Positions 51,159 to 63,030 of a stretch of DNA of 64,000 nt are shown piece after piece (position 1 is the stretch's first letter; the number at the start of each line of letters is the position of its first letter). Where the stretch lies: contig SSNU01000165.1 of the NCBI GenBank assembly GCA_012064415.1, positions 86,313 through 150,312 on the forward strand. Reading direction: 5' to 3'. The notes under the pieces were generated by a model. The model made no database searches, was not told the DNA's origin, and worked only from the letters and a program-made list of their open reading frames with translations. The position numbers and the translations under genes were made by a program. Source of the DNA: Gyrodactylus bullatarudis (taxonomy: Eukaryota; Platyhelminthes; Monogenea; Gyrodactylidea; Gyrodactylidae).

Positions 51159-51779
51159 ATATTCTCTCTTGAATGATTCATTTCTCTATTTCTAGTCTCA
51201 GTTATAATAATGTACTACAACTGCTTCTAACTAGTTATCACAATTAGTTGTATCGAGGAGTAGTAAGGTCTACTTTTAAGTGTGTGTTTGATAAACATTT
51301 GATAAATAAACTTTGAGACAGTCTCATCAACATTACACACAATTCATTAGCAAACATTTGAAATTGTGTAGAAACGTTTGCAGGATTTATTTGTTAGAAA
51401 AAGATATTTAAAAGCTTTCTTCCTTCCGTGTCATAGGAAAATTCGATTGTAATAAAATCTTTTCCCATCTATACTCTTCTTCATGGAAAGCATAGCCCGT
51501 AGTTAGGAATTTCATGACTCATTCTTCATACATTAATTTAATATTCGAGAGAGTAAGGAGGAAAATCAGCATGGGGTAAAGAAACTGGGTTAATCCTTCT
51601 CCTGTACAAGAGTCGTGTGATACATTCATCAAAAAATAATTTCTCAGAAAAAGCATGTTTAATTCAGTTTTCTGAAATGCTTAGATACGATTTTATCGCC
51701 AGAATAACTACTTAGCTTTTCCTAGACATTTTATTAATGGCAGATTGGAAAAACTTGTAATTTACCACCCTTCTCGAAT

Positions 51780-52140
51780 TCGCCTTTAAAAAGTTCAATT
51801 AATGCCGCCAAGATGAGACCCTTAGAATCAAGTCCTACTTCCTTCGCAAGTTTGTACATGCGCCAGACCTTAGATTAATTTTTATTCAAACAATGCATTC
51901 TTCCCCATCTCGATTACGGAACTTAATTATAATTATTACGGAACCTACCAAATTTGGCAAAAATAAAAAAACTGAAACCCTACAATATCAGTTTATCCGA
52001 TCTTGTTAGCTGATCAAATCTCAACCAATTTCGGATGAGAAGGATTGCCTCATCTGCAGTACTTTACCACAAGATTCCACTTCCTCCTCCAGACCACTGT
52101 TAATTATCTACACTTCTCAAGAGACTTTCCTATACTATTG
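51780..52140 (+). pseudogene. Possible decayed retrotransposon segment
   Basis: Less AT-rich than its surroundings, with short open stretches such as ETLRIKSYFLRKFVHAPDLR. These vaguely resemble the RIKAYKSLVLTH segment of the non-LTR fragments. Stops interrupt every frame. Weak call. Confidence 0.25.
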
Positions 52141-52339
52141 GCCAACCAGCACCACTAAAGACAATTAAATTTCAATGTTTTTAAAAAACAAAAAATATTG
52201 CAGATTGTAAGCAATATCATTACAAATCTTCTACCAGATACTCATAACTACCAATATTTTCAGTCCAAATAAAATAATCTTATTATTGCGTTAAATCCAA
52301 GAAAAGAGTTCAAAAATTTACAAGTTAGACTTTTTCTAG

Positions 52340-52600
52340 GTTTTTCTCAACCTCTCTACAACCAAATTCAAATTTTGATCCCAAATATTCGAAATCGACA
52401 AAAATGTTGAGCTCCAACGTCTTGGTTAGATGGATGTTTTCAGAATTTTTTTTATTTCAACAACTTAATGGCTCATTAATGAATTTAAAGATGAATCATT
52501 ATGAAATTCGAAAAATTAATATTTTTCCTAATTTTCCGGAGAAAATTATTGAGTCTTATTGTGAAGTTCATCCCTTTATGTCAACTTGCTTAATATAAAC
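52340..52600. repeat. Degenerate right arm of the snap-back family
   Basis: The order of phrases (gaaatcgacaaaaatgttga, ccggagaaaattattgag, tttatgtcaacttgctt) follows the right half of the family. The 64-codon open frame across it is a by-product of the repeat. Confidence 0.4.
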
Positions 52601-52943
52601 ATAATTTGTTTTATTTTCAAACAACACTCCCTATTTTTAAAATTCATAAATTATGTTGGTAACAAGGGTGTTATATAAAAAATAATTTTTTGATAAGCCT
52701 TATCGAGGGGTATTATTAACTAAACCTGATCCTGTTAGAGTTTTTTCATAAACTATCTCATTGGTTAGGTGAAGATGTAGCAATTGAAATCAAAAACTCT
52801 CTCATCAATCTACAAGCTCCATGTACAAGGTCGACGTGATACTAAAAACTCATCCAAATGTCAAAGTTAAGAAGATTAACTGAGGCTTCATAGGTCATTG
52901 TCTCAGTATTTTTCAAAATGAGAACCCACAATGTCCCCTGAGA

Positions 52944-53083
52944 GGTAGAAGTTAAAAATTACATCCGCATCAATAGTCTTGATTCAAGACTGAAGTTTCT
53001 AAGGAACCAAGTTCTCGGATGGATTGTCGCCAGACAGTCTGTGACAGACCTTAGTCACGAGCAGGAAGGGAAAATTTATTAAA
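52944..53083 (+). pseudogene. Short unidentified coding relic
   Basis: A 46-codon open stretch (KFLRNQVLGWIVARQSVTDL, then SHEQEGKIY and a TAA) with protein-like composition just upstream of the scaffold gene. No family recognised; flanking frames are closed. It could be a retroelement gag piece or a chance frame. Confidence 0.2.
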
Positions 53084-53365
53084 AACTAGGTTGAATTATT
53101 CAACCGTTTTATACCATTGGACTCATGGTAAATTCCTATCATAGAAAATAGACACTAATCAAGATTGTAATAAATCATGTTATTATGTTATCTATTGAAT
53201 ACTTTAAATTTAAAGTTTTTAAAAGAGACTATTTAAAATAGTTTTAAAATTATCCAAATTATTTGGTCCAAAATAGTCTATTTTAAAACTTGAACATAAA
53301 TAATTTAGAAAAAATCTAAAAATTTGTTTCAATGTTTGTTTAAAATCTCAAACTCTGGCGTCAAA

Positions 53366-53704
53366 ATGACTGAGCCCAACGAATCAGAGGTTTTTACCTC
53401 TAATTCAGAGAATGTATCTACCAAAAAATCTCTCAAAACTAATTTCAGTTCTAATATATCTTCGGATAGAATTCAGCAAATTGCTTCTTCGATCTATCTC
53501 GAGTTCGATTTATATATAAAAGAGAATGGAGATGTTTTAATCAAAAAACTTATCCCAAATATTGTAAATTTGCTTGAAACAATGGAAGATATGTACAGAG
53601 ATCAAGAATTGCGACAGCTTGAGAATGAGAACTTGAAAGAAGAGAATAAAATATTCTCTAATGAGAATGACAAACTGAAGAAAACCAAGAATGATTTGAT
53701 TTCC
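53366..53704 (+). CDS. syd: JIP3/4 first coding exon (RH1 domain)
   Basis: ATG in gtcaaaatgactgag; the frame is also open upstream to 53324 but this is the only ATG before the conserved domain. After a 30-residue Ser/Asn leader come the RH1 helix IQQIASSIYLEFDLYIKENG and the start of the coiled coil (ELRQLENENLKEENKI). It is followed by an intron of only 35 bases (53705-53739). Confidence 0.85.
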
Positions 53705-56700
53705 GTAAGTCTTTAATTTGAGCTAATCTCTCTTTACAGAAATTAAACAAGTTAGAAGATCACCTTGAAGAGGAACGCAAAGCTTTTAAGAATGAGTGTG
53801 AATCATTAAAGAATGAGAATAAACAGTTAAATCTTAAGCTTGATTTCATTCAGGAACAAAGTGAGTTTCCCTCTTTTATGTTTAATTTAAAATAATTTCT
53901 GAGTTTTTCAGCAATTATTTGTACAATGACGTTCTTTTTAGAATAAATAAGCCTTACACCAACTTGCAAATAACGCAAAAGTCATTAAATTAAACCATAA
54001 AAACAACCACAATTGATCTTTTAAAATTTCAATTCTTTTTCTTTTTGTTATCTAATCTTAGATAAGAAACTCGAGAAAAGTAATGGGGATTTCAAGACAG
54101 AGAATAAGAGGCTTCACGAGAGTGTCTCTGAATTAATTAAAAACAATGTTGAATTAATGGACAGACTTAAAATCCCCCTTGATACGACAAAAGAGAGTCC
54201 ATTTGAAATGTCCAAGCCAGAAGTGAAAAAGAGATCTTCAAAAGATGAAACTACGTAAGTACTCTATTTGATTTTCCTGTAAACAAACTGCCTTCTTTAT
54301 CCTAGATTTTCTTTCATTACTAATAGTGATGCCTTTGGGTTTGATGAAATGCCCGAAATTGCAAACATCCTTCCAGAAGACGATATTCCAGGTAAATTGA
54401 GATATCTTTTGTTCCGAAAACTAACTAAGCATGCTCTCATTTGGCTTTCTTGTCCAAAGAGGGAAGAAAAGTTGTTGCCCTTCTTCAAAAGCATGTAATC
54501 AACTGGATTTCTTTTTAGTTTAATTCATATATTTATTATTTTGCTTGCTCCTTTTAATCGTTCCTTTTAGATGACTCTTCCCTGCATGAAACCTCTAGTG
54601 TTCATATAAACTTTCAAAATACTGACGATGACCAAGAATTCGGTGAGAAGTTTTGCATGTTTTATCATTAATGCATTTATCATTTACTCAATCGTTGTTG
54701 TTCTCCCAATTTCAATTTTTTTAAAAAAGAATCTTCTCCTAAAACCTACTTAAATTAGTTCAATGAATTATTTAGAGCAAAATTCACTATAAAAAAGTAA
54801 ATGAGATAGATTTGGTTTTCAAACTACAGAGTCGTAAACATTGAAAACTCTGACTGTTGACCAACTCTACTCTTCTAGATTCAATTTTGATAATCTTGAT
54901 CACTTTTTTATAGCCATTACGAGTAGTAAGATCAACACCTTAGTCTAGAAAATAACTCCAAAATAATCTCGAATAGAAGGATAAGCTTGAATCGTATTTT
55001 TAAAATTTTTTCATTCTCTTTCCACTAGCCGGAATGAGAAAAGAGATAAACCTTCTCTTGAAAGAGCACATGGATCTCCTTGAAACACAGTGAGTCATCT
55101 CAATTGTACACACACACACATTGATCGTAAGAATTTAATTCAATCGTGATCTTACAAATTTTATTATTTTTCAGACAAGCCCTGAGTGTTGTCAAGGACG
55201 ACCTACTCATACAAGTCGATAAACAGAATATGTGAGTCTTTTAATCGTTCATTCTTAACACTACTACTGAATTGGATAAATTGATTTTGTTTGAAATAAT
55301 TAAGGATATGCCATTATAATGCGGTTATAGACTTGGCTTTCCGGAATAAAATTTTCCTAATCACATGAGAAGGAATCTAGAGACTTGTTCTTATAGAAAT
55401 TCAATTCCTCATTTTAGAATTTAATCATTTGCATTTTGAGTAAATCTTTTCCCTTTTTTGGTGTCACCAAATAACTTCAAAATTATTTAATTAAATAGGG
55501 AAATTGCCCAGTTGAATAATCTGTACAGACAGTCGGAAGATTCAAGGGAAAATCTCGAGAAGCAACTTCGTTTCACCGAACAAGAGTTGAGCAATTTCAA
55601 GTGTGAACTACAAGTCGCCAAAGCAGAATTACAAGCCAAAGAAAATGAAGTTGGTCTAGAGATAATCAATTTAAATATACAGACTGCATATGATGATAAT
55701 ATTCCAGATATTATGGGAAATATTTTCTGTTCAAATTACCATTAGGATTTTGGGTAATCTAGGAATAATCTATGACATTTAATGGCATGATTTGGACTTG
55801 TTTTTGAGTTTCAAGTTTGCGCAAAATTCCCACTTTATGTTATGCTGATTAAACTCTATTACTTATGATCAAAATTATACAAGAAATGCAGAATCATCAA
55901 AAATTTCAATTTTATCAGTTGTAAGAAATTGGAATACCATCTACAGTTGTTTTTACATAAAAGTAAAAAAATCAAATTAAATTGATAATTGGTTTTAGCC
56001 ATGAATTCCACAAAAATAGTGTGAAAACTTCACTTGAAACAATTTTTTTAACAACTACAAAGAATAGAATAATAATTTCTAGATATTTGCACTCAGAATG
56101 GAATTTGAAGAAAATTTAAATAATTGCATTAATTCAAGGAAAAATCAATACCGAAATCACAAAAGAAACGCTTTACTAGTGCTGAACTCAACCGTGTTTT
56201 ATCGGAGAGGAATCGTTTCAAGAAGGATGTCATGGACCTTGAAGAGGCAATCCGCCAGTCGGACATGTATCGTAATCATTTCAAAAGTCAAAAGAATATG
56301 CTCATATTATCTGGATCTAGTCTTATAAAAGCCTTACAAACATCTAATCATAGACCGAGCTCCTCGACACCACAACCAGAAAGATCAGTTGGATTATTTT
56401 CCCTACAGAAATTGTAAGTTTTCATCTGTATTCACTCATTAAGAATAATAAATGTCCAGTCTTTATTATAATTCTTAATCATAAAGGACTAGATTATTTT
56501 CACGATCACACGAATTTAGTAGATATTTCAAGATTCTCTATATATCAAAATGTATGAAAACTGATTCTCCTGTTAGAAAATTTTGAATAATTATAGTCTC
56601 GTTGTGTATTATAAATTAGTAGTAACATTGCTTCTTATTAACTAACTAAATTATTACTACTTATCGGATTAAATAATTTCTTTTATATTCTCAAGTATTT

Positions 56701-57252
56701 TGCCAATTTATCATACTACAAATGTTTCAGCCAACTTGAAGCAAATTTCAATCTATTATTTTGGGTTTTTAAAACTTTTGGAGATGTTTTTTTCATGAAA
56801 TTCTTTTTGTATTTCCTTTGATGATTTTCCAAAATTGTTGGTATCTTTCTATTTAGGTTGTAAAGACTTTTAACACTTTTTCAATTCGATAGAATAGTTT
56901 TTTCGAGGAGAAAAGGTTGAAAGCACACTAAATTACAAAGAGTTCAGTGATTGCGTGGTAAAATTTGAAAAATTTACTTCGATTTCGATTAACGGAAATA
57001 ATAGGCTTGTTCCTAATCTAGATATCAATAACAAAAGAAATTTTGTTCTTAAAATCACTTCTACATGAGAATTTCAAGACATTATTTTTATATAAACTTT
57101 GTGATAAAACTTGGGATAGAAACTAATTTCCGTTCCCCATTTTCTTCCACAGGAAGAAATATTTTCTCAGAAAAATTAATCTTACCCAGGAATTTGAGAG
57201 AAAGTGCAGATTATTTGATAAATTTGTCACATTCAAGAGGAATAGTCAATAA
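53366..57252 (+). CDS. syd: JIP3/JIP4-type (Sunday driver) scaffold, N-terminal half
   Basis: Exons 53366-53704, 53740-53860, 54062-54254, 54306-54391, 54571-54642, 55029-55089, 55175-55231, 55499-55649, 56139-56413 and, less certain, 57153-57252, giving 484 residues in one frame. The first exon matches the RH1 domain of JIP3/4: ISSDRIQQIASSIYLEFDLY against [20 protein letters not shown]. Then come a leucine-zipper coiled coil, the GMRKEINLLLKEHMDLLETQ segment with ALSVVKDDLL (family GMGREVENLILENTQLLETK), and the RH2-like SQKKRFTSAELNRVLSERNR. These proteins link kinesin-1/dynein cargo and JNK. The C-terminal beta-propeller part of the family (about 1,300 residues in all) is not found. The donor at 55650 (gttggt) and the acceptor at 56138 are weak. 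Confidence 0.85.
56139..56413 (+). CDS. syd: JIP3/4 exon: RH2 region
   Basis: Encodes IPKSQKKRFTSAELNRVLSE, then RNRFKKDVMDLEEAIRQSDM, matching [40 protein letters not shown] of JIP4. It ends RSVGLFSLQK before gtaagt, where the family has RSSIWQFFSRLF. The acceptor attcaag is weak; a better-looking cag 40 bases upstream would introduce a stop. Confidence 0.82.
57153..57252 (+). CDS. syd: JIP3/4 possible terminal exon
   Basis: Acceptor tcttccacag. One base completes a Leu codon, then KKYFLRKINLTQEFERKCRL and 13 more residues to a TAA. The first A of that stop region overlaps AATAAA at 57248-57253. In phase with the previous exon, but the sequence has no counterpart in JIP3/4. It is either a short-isoform end or a false exon, with the rest of the gene lying further on. 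Confidence 0.4.
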
Positions 57253-58507
57253 AAATGAGTTGATCTAGTGCTCCGAGTTTTGGGCTTTCAATTCTACAAC
57301 CCTTGGTATCATGAAAAGTCCCAATGAAGGTGTAACACGTCTGCCATACATGTTTGGATTACTTCTTTACTAGCCTATAAATTAGATACACACTGGGTCT
57401 TATCTTTGATCATGAGCCAAGATGAGTGACTTCTCCAAATCGGATTAATCCTTGTCACTAAGACAAAATTAAGATGCAGAATAATAAATCTCTTTTGTTT
57501 TTTGCCTATTATAGTATCAAGCATAAACTTTTCACTATTTTGAGGAAAAATAACTAAATTTTATATGATAAGTTATCATTAATATCATAGAAATAGTTCT
57601 TGTTTAATAAAAGAGTTTCTGGTCCAATAAAACTAAAATATATTTCATTCAATTCTAGTAAAAAGATTAATGATTTAAATATTTTCTAAAAGTTATTTTC
57701 TTCTTCCAGAATTGACTTTATGGGAGTTGATCACCAAGCATATTTCAGTTTATAATAAATTTGATAACAATTATTATTTTTTTTACAACCAAATGAAGCT
57801 ATGTCTTTTTTTCATACTGCATCCCATAATCATTTACTGGAGTTTTTTCCTTTTTATTTGTCATGATAAATAAATAAGAATAATTAAGAATTCCTTATAG
57901 ATTAACACAAGTTTTAATTCAACTCATAAAATAATCATATTACAATAGGAAGATGGGAAATTTCGGAAATTATTTGAAGCTTGGAATTCTAGAATTCACT
58001 CCAGCTCTCTTTAACGTTTTTTTATAAGAAATGCAATAAATGAAAATACTATCTGTTCATTTTTCCAAAACACGGAATTTTCCTATAATAAACCAGGAAT
58101 CAAGTTTATAGATTAGAATTTCGGGTAGGCATAAAATAAGAACCAAACAGCTATTGTATCGTACATTTGTATTCAGCTCAAAGCAGTTGTAATTTTAAAA
58201 TCTCTTAAAAATGGAATAAAAATGTGTCTAGACTCATCCCCCCCTATTAAATTTTTACTTCCTGATTGTTCAAGTTATTTGCTGGTGATTTGTTCCTATT
58301 AATTTCCAATTTGAATAACTCATAACCTCTATCCGATGAATAATATTCATTGAATATAGATTGCTATAGATACTTTTGATATACAATATTGTCAGTAAAC
58401 TATAAATTAAAATTAAAGTTAAAAACATGGTTATAAAAATAACTCAAACTACTATTAAATGAATTCATAAATACAAATGAATCTAGCATCTAAAATGATG
58501 TATATGT
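57253..58507. other. No gene seen after the scaffold gene
   Basis: AT-rich and closed in all frames. I looked for later JIP3/4 exons (beta-propeller segments) and found none up to the palindromic elements. Confidence 0.5.
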
Positions 58508-59032
58508 AAAGCTAATTGATATGAAGTTGGGAATCTATAATTTTTACAGAAATCTCGATATTTTTTCATCAAGAATTCGAATCTGTTAAAGATTTTCTGG
58601 AATCCTACTTATTTTTTCGAGAGATTTTGAATTATCGAAATTTCATTGATTTTCAAGTAGTGAAAATGATCAAAAAACCGAAATTCCGCTCCCTAACGAT
58701 AATAAGGCTATGCATCAGATAAGATTCAGTTGAATTGATTTTCTTGTCTAATCTTGATCCTGAAAAAACTCTTTCGATCAGCCTCCCACTTTCAAATCAA
58801 TAAAAATTTTGAGTTCAAAGTTCGAAAAAATGGGATTTTGGCGCCAAATAGGAATTTGAAAAATGACCATATTTTTCAAAAAATGCTTTTTTTCGGATTT
58901 CTTTTCTTTAAATGTTAAAAGTGGGCAGCATGAGTAGGATTTCAGAAAATCTTTAACAAATTCGAATTCTTGATGAAAATATCGAGATTTCTGTAAAAAT
59001 CATAGATTCCTAACTTCATATCAACCAACTTT
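58508..59032. repeat. Snap-back palindromic element
   Basis: Starts AAAGCTAATTGATATGAAGT and ends ACTTCATATCAACCAACTTT. It shares its outer arms and the central ccgctccctaacgataataa block with the copy at 47441. No coding content. Confidence 0.8.
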
Positions 59033-59620
59033 AGTTAGTTAATTTCTTTGTCGAACATACTAGTTAAGGTTCGTCCGTAAATTTTTACGGAACAAATCTG
59101 GAAAATTGCGAAAACGAGGATAGTGATAAAATTCTGAATATAATGTATACAAACAAAAAAAATATTTAGTTTAGCATTTTTCCAACTCTGAGTCTTGTTT
59201 CCAATCATAAAACATGTCAACTCAATTTCAGAATCTGAAATACAGATTTATTCAATATTATTCATTTATTTACGACCTCTAATCTTGTTACGTAGCAATA
59301 CTATCATACCATAGCATAGAAAATAGACAAGAATATAAAATTGCATTGAAATACATAAAGAGGCAGTTTCCTCTTTAGAACTGTAAATAGCTCCACATCT
59401 TCGGCATTTTGCCATTAGAGTATTTCCATCAATCAAGACTATATGATATAGTCTATATCTACTAATAATTATTTGAAATTTAAAATTTTATACAAATAAA
59501 AGAAAAATTCTTTTCTTATTTTACCAAATTTATATTTTGGCAATTTTCCGGATTCCTATTACGGATGAGGCTTAAATCTAGTCTAATATCGATATTTGCG
59601 AAAATAGTAAAGCTAAACTT

Positions 59621-60252
59621 GGTTGATATGAAGATGGGAATCTATAATTTTTACGAAAATCTCGATTTTTTCATCAAAAATTCAAAAATTATTTTAATGA
59701 AAAATATGGTCAATTTTCAAATTTCGATTTAGCGCCAAAATCCCATTTTTTAGAACTTTAGGCTGGAAATTTTTATTGATTTCTAAGTAAGAAAATGATC
59801 CAACGTTGATTTTTTGGATCAAAATAAGACAAGAAAGCCGAGTATGCTCAATCTGTTCTAATGCATTATCGTTTGGGAGTCGAATTTCGATTTTTAACCA
59901 TTTTCACTACTTGAGAATTAATGAAATTTCTACAAAACAAAATTCCTCAAATTTGGGTCTTTTGAAATATTTTTGGCTTTTTTGTTTTGTTGTGATCCTG
60001 AAAATCTTCTTTTGATCACTCTCTTACTCTGAAATCAATAAAATTTTTCAGTTCAAAGTTCGAAAAAACGGGCTTTTGGCGCCAAATCTAAATTTGAAAA
60101 ATGACCAAACTTTCATTAAAAAGTTTTTTTCTGAATTTTTTTCTTCAACTCGTAAAAGTAGGATTCCTAAAAATCTTTATCAAATTTGAATTTTTGATGA
60201 AAAAATTGAGATTTTCGTAAAAAACATAGATTCCCAACTTTATATTGATCAA
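59621..60252. repeat. Snap-back palindromic element
   Basis: Left ggttgatatgaagatgggaa, right ttcccaactttatattgatc. The arms share TTTGGCGCCAAA-type blocks with the copies at 47441 and 58508, and the centre carries the same block in inverted order. It ends about 200 bases before the 3' end of the protease gene on the minus strand. Confidence 0.75.
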
Positions 60253-60453
60253 TTATAACAAAATTGAAAATGGGAAAATCACCTATTTATGTACCACAGC
60301 CGAAATATTATCATTATCAATTCCCTTTTCACCTCTTCAACAAACCTTTAAGAGTTTGAATCGACCCGATCAAATACAAAGAATCACTCAAGAAGAAAAC
60401 GGAAAAAGCTCAAACTCTATCGAGGAAACTGAAGCCTGTTATACTTTAAAAAT

Positions 60454-61299
60454 TTATATATTTTCTTCAACATATGCCCTATTATTTTTCAATCTGGGAT
60501 AGATGTCGAATCTCATTTCAGTTCTATCAATGTAGTTTCCATACCTTTTAATTATCACAGCTCCCATTTCACCAGAGACAACTCCTACGATTTCTTTTGT
60601 TGCTTCCAACATTAATGGTCCACCAGAATCACCAGATCCAGCATTCTGAATGTTCATATGGTCATAGTTGACACAAATAGGATCATTCATTATTTTTTTT
60701 TCTTCCTCTGAAAGGAGACATTCGGAAGCCTTGAGATGGCCAGATTTCAGTACGCCCACATTCTTTTTACTATCAGAATAATCGTAACCGTATCCACTGA
60801 GAAGTAATCGGGTACCAACTGGAACAGGATCATCTAGGTTGACTTTTCCGAGGCCTACATGCTCTCCAAGAGTAGGAGTTGTTCCAAGTGTCAGAAAGGC
60901 CACGTCATAACCATTAACAAGACCAACAGAAGGGTCTTTGTAGGATCTCAAACATTCTTTTTCATATTCTGGTGTCATTGAGAAATTCGTCACTGGATAT
61001 CGAACTCTGATATTAGCTTCATCGGTTATACCTAGAAAGACCTACAAATATTAATGAGATCAATCTAAGCTTACGTGAACATTCTTTGGTACCAAATCTT
61101 CATGACAGATGCAATGTCCGGCAGTAAGGATCTTATTCAGATTAACAAGACTACCAGTACAGGCGCCTCTGCCGAGTATCAAGTAGGCGATAAATGGAAA
61201 GGTCTCTGTTGTTTCCTGTTTATATCCCTTGAAAACCGACATTCGAGCTGCATAAGCAGTCATTATCGAACAAAGTATTAAGCTCACTATCAACTTCAT
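60454..61299 (-). CDS. Secreted trypsin-fold serine protease, downstream paralog
   Basis: Exons 61299-61075 and 61041-60454 with a 33-base intron; 270 residues. Signal peptide 1-17 (MKLIVSLILCSIMTAYA). S1 peptidase triad: His62 (LTAGHC), Asp121 (NGYDVAFL) and Ser214 (GSGDSGGPL). The residue at chymotrypsin position 189 is Asn208, not the Asp of true trypsins, and the usual Cys191 is Gly. The VSWG strand is replaced by VVSGEMG, so the primary specificity is probably not tryptic. The activation site lacks IVGG; ARMSVFKG stands there instead. Extracellular hydrolase, perhaps digestive. TATA box at 61335-61341. Its near-twin lies 2.58 kb further right in the same direction. Confidence 0.88.
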
Positions 61300-61334
61300 T
61301 AATAAGTTCTGAGTTAAACATGAAATGGGGACTA

Positions 61335-61341
61335 TTTTATA
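61335..61341 (-). promoter_or_regulatory. TATA box of the downstream protease gene
   Basis: TATAAAA on the minus strand in ggtataaaatagtc, about 36 bases upstream of the start codon at 61299. The short distance means the 5' UTR must be very brief. Confidence 0.6.
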
Positions 61342-62512
61342 CCTTGTCTGGTATTTATCTAATTGATTATAATATAGTCTGAAAAGTACAACATAAATTT
61401 ACTTCTTGTATGGCGATTATTTCTGTATGTTCATCAACTTTTCTTTTCAGGGTTTCGTGTGAAAAATATATTTAATATGCGTTAATGTTTTGGAACCAAT
61501 GATAAAATTTTATTCTAACGAAAAAAATTACGTGAAATTTTCGCAATTCCACAGAGTCGATATCAGTGATATTGTTTGGGATATTCCAACATTGTTGTAA
61601 AATTGACCAGAAATTTCAAATGAAGATATACAATATTTCCCTTGAGTATATTTCAAAATGTTTTTCGTATAATATTTGATGAGCAAAATCCCAATTACAA
61701 TACAAAATACACTCTGTCAATTTTCAGCATTTCAACGTTTGAGCCTAAATTCTTTCTCGATTTCGAAGATTTGAAGCAATTAAATTTGACTTCAACTTTA
61801 GACAAAAATACTGAAATCGCCTAGAGAAGCTCTCAGTAATTCGTAATTAGTTTGGAAAGTCTAACAATTTAAATTTCTTGATCACGAAGCGGTATGATTC
61901 AAAATTAAGAAGCTTAGCGTTTTCTATGAAATGGCAAGTTCTCTCAAATTCCATGGCCAAATTCGAATAGTTTGTCTAGTGATAATCCAAATTTTCGTTT
62001 TTCAATTGCTTAAAATCCTTCAAATTGATAAGAATTATGAGCTTTAAGAGTGATCCAAATTTTCTTCAATCTTAATTTTCCAAAAAAGTGTTGAATTGTA
62101 TATCATCAGAGTTATTACTGATCAAATAAACAGTCACTATAATTTTATTGTATGAGAATGACTTTTAATATCATCAGTCAGTTGTGCAAACAGTGAGAGC
62201 ATTTAAATAAATAAGAAAGGATGCCGAGAAAACTTTTGAGGAATAGGCGCTTTATTTCAGGCATACTCTTCAGCCTCTTACATGCCAAATATATAGTAAA
62301 AACAAAGAAAAATATAAATAAATCTGATTGGCTCTCATAATGATCAGGGTTGGAGGGCATTTGCATTGTCTGTCGAGTTATCACATTGTCATAATTGTTT
62401 GGCTTTTGAGATGATTACACTACCCACCCTAGGGTGGGTCACATTTCTCATGCATATATGATATGAAAGTTTACAAGGTCAGGCATAAACTTAAAGTGTA
62501 GTGTAATCTTAA
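61342..62512. other. Intergenic region between the two proteases
   Basis: No coding signal. 61880-62060 resembles a worn fragment of the snap-back family (ttctatgaaatggcaagttc, attgataagaattatgagct). Confidence 0.4.
62422..62439. other. Perfect 18-base palindrome
   Basis: ACCCACCCTAGGGTGGGT, GC-rich in an AT-rich setting, about 75 bases from the hairpin element. It could be a transcription-factor site or the edge of a repeat. Confidence 0.35.
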
Positions 62513-62806
62513 CATATGGGGTCTGTGTAAAGTATACATTGTATATAGCATTGATCATTATGATAACAATAGAACAATAGAAATGCATCCTCAGCTCAGG
62601 CTAGTAGCCAACCTCAAGAATCAAGGAAAAGAATGAGGCGTTCAGATGTAGAAAATAACTCTAACAAAATTACCAAATACTTCAGCCAACAAAATTGAGA
62701 TTGAAATCTATAGTATCCCTGACTTATTACATGTGTTCCAACATTATTATTGTTATCATGATGATCAATGCTATATACAATGTATACTTTACACAGACCC
62801 CATATC
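62513..62806. repeat. Hairpin element with 55-60 base inverted ends and a small open frame
   Basis: ggggtctgtgtaaagtatac, then attgtatatagcattgatca at left is mirrored by tgatcaatgctatatacaat, then gtatactttacacagacccc at right. Between the arms lie about 175 bases with a 41-codon open frame (SRKRMRRSDVENNSNKITKY, then FSQQN and TGA at 62696-62698). The arms look like terminal inverted repeats of a DNA transposon; no transposase is present. Confidence 0.6.
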
Positions 62807-63030
62807 TTTTCCTTTTATCTTTCTACAAATAGGCCAATAAAAGCCAGAAGCGAACAACATTATAGTCATACTTTTGAGGGGTTGATATTATTCGATTATT
62901 TTTAACCCTAGAACGAAATCTCGGGTTATTATTCACCCCATTTGTATTGAAACCCCCATAAGAAAAATAAATATTTCGGACGAGGGTTAAAACATTACTC
63001 AAGAAAAGAAAGAGCTTATACTTTATGAAT

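Noticed and set aside
55650..55743. Continuation of the scaffold exon to the stop at 55743
   Set aside because: The family's next conserved block (KKRFTSAELNRVL) is in the exon at 56139, and ending at 55649 keeps the frame. The extension has no family similarity, though a short isoform cannot be excluded.
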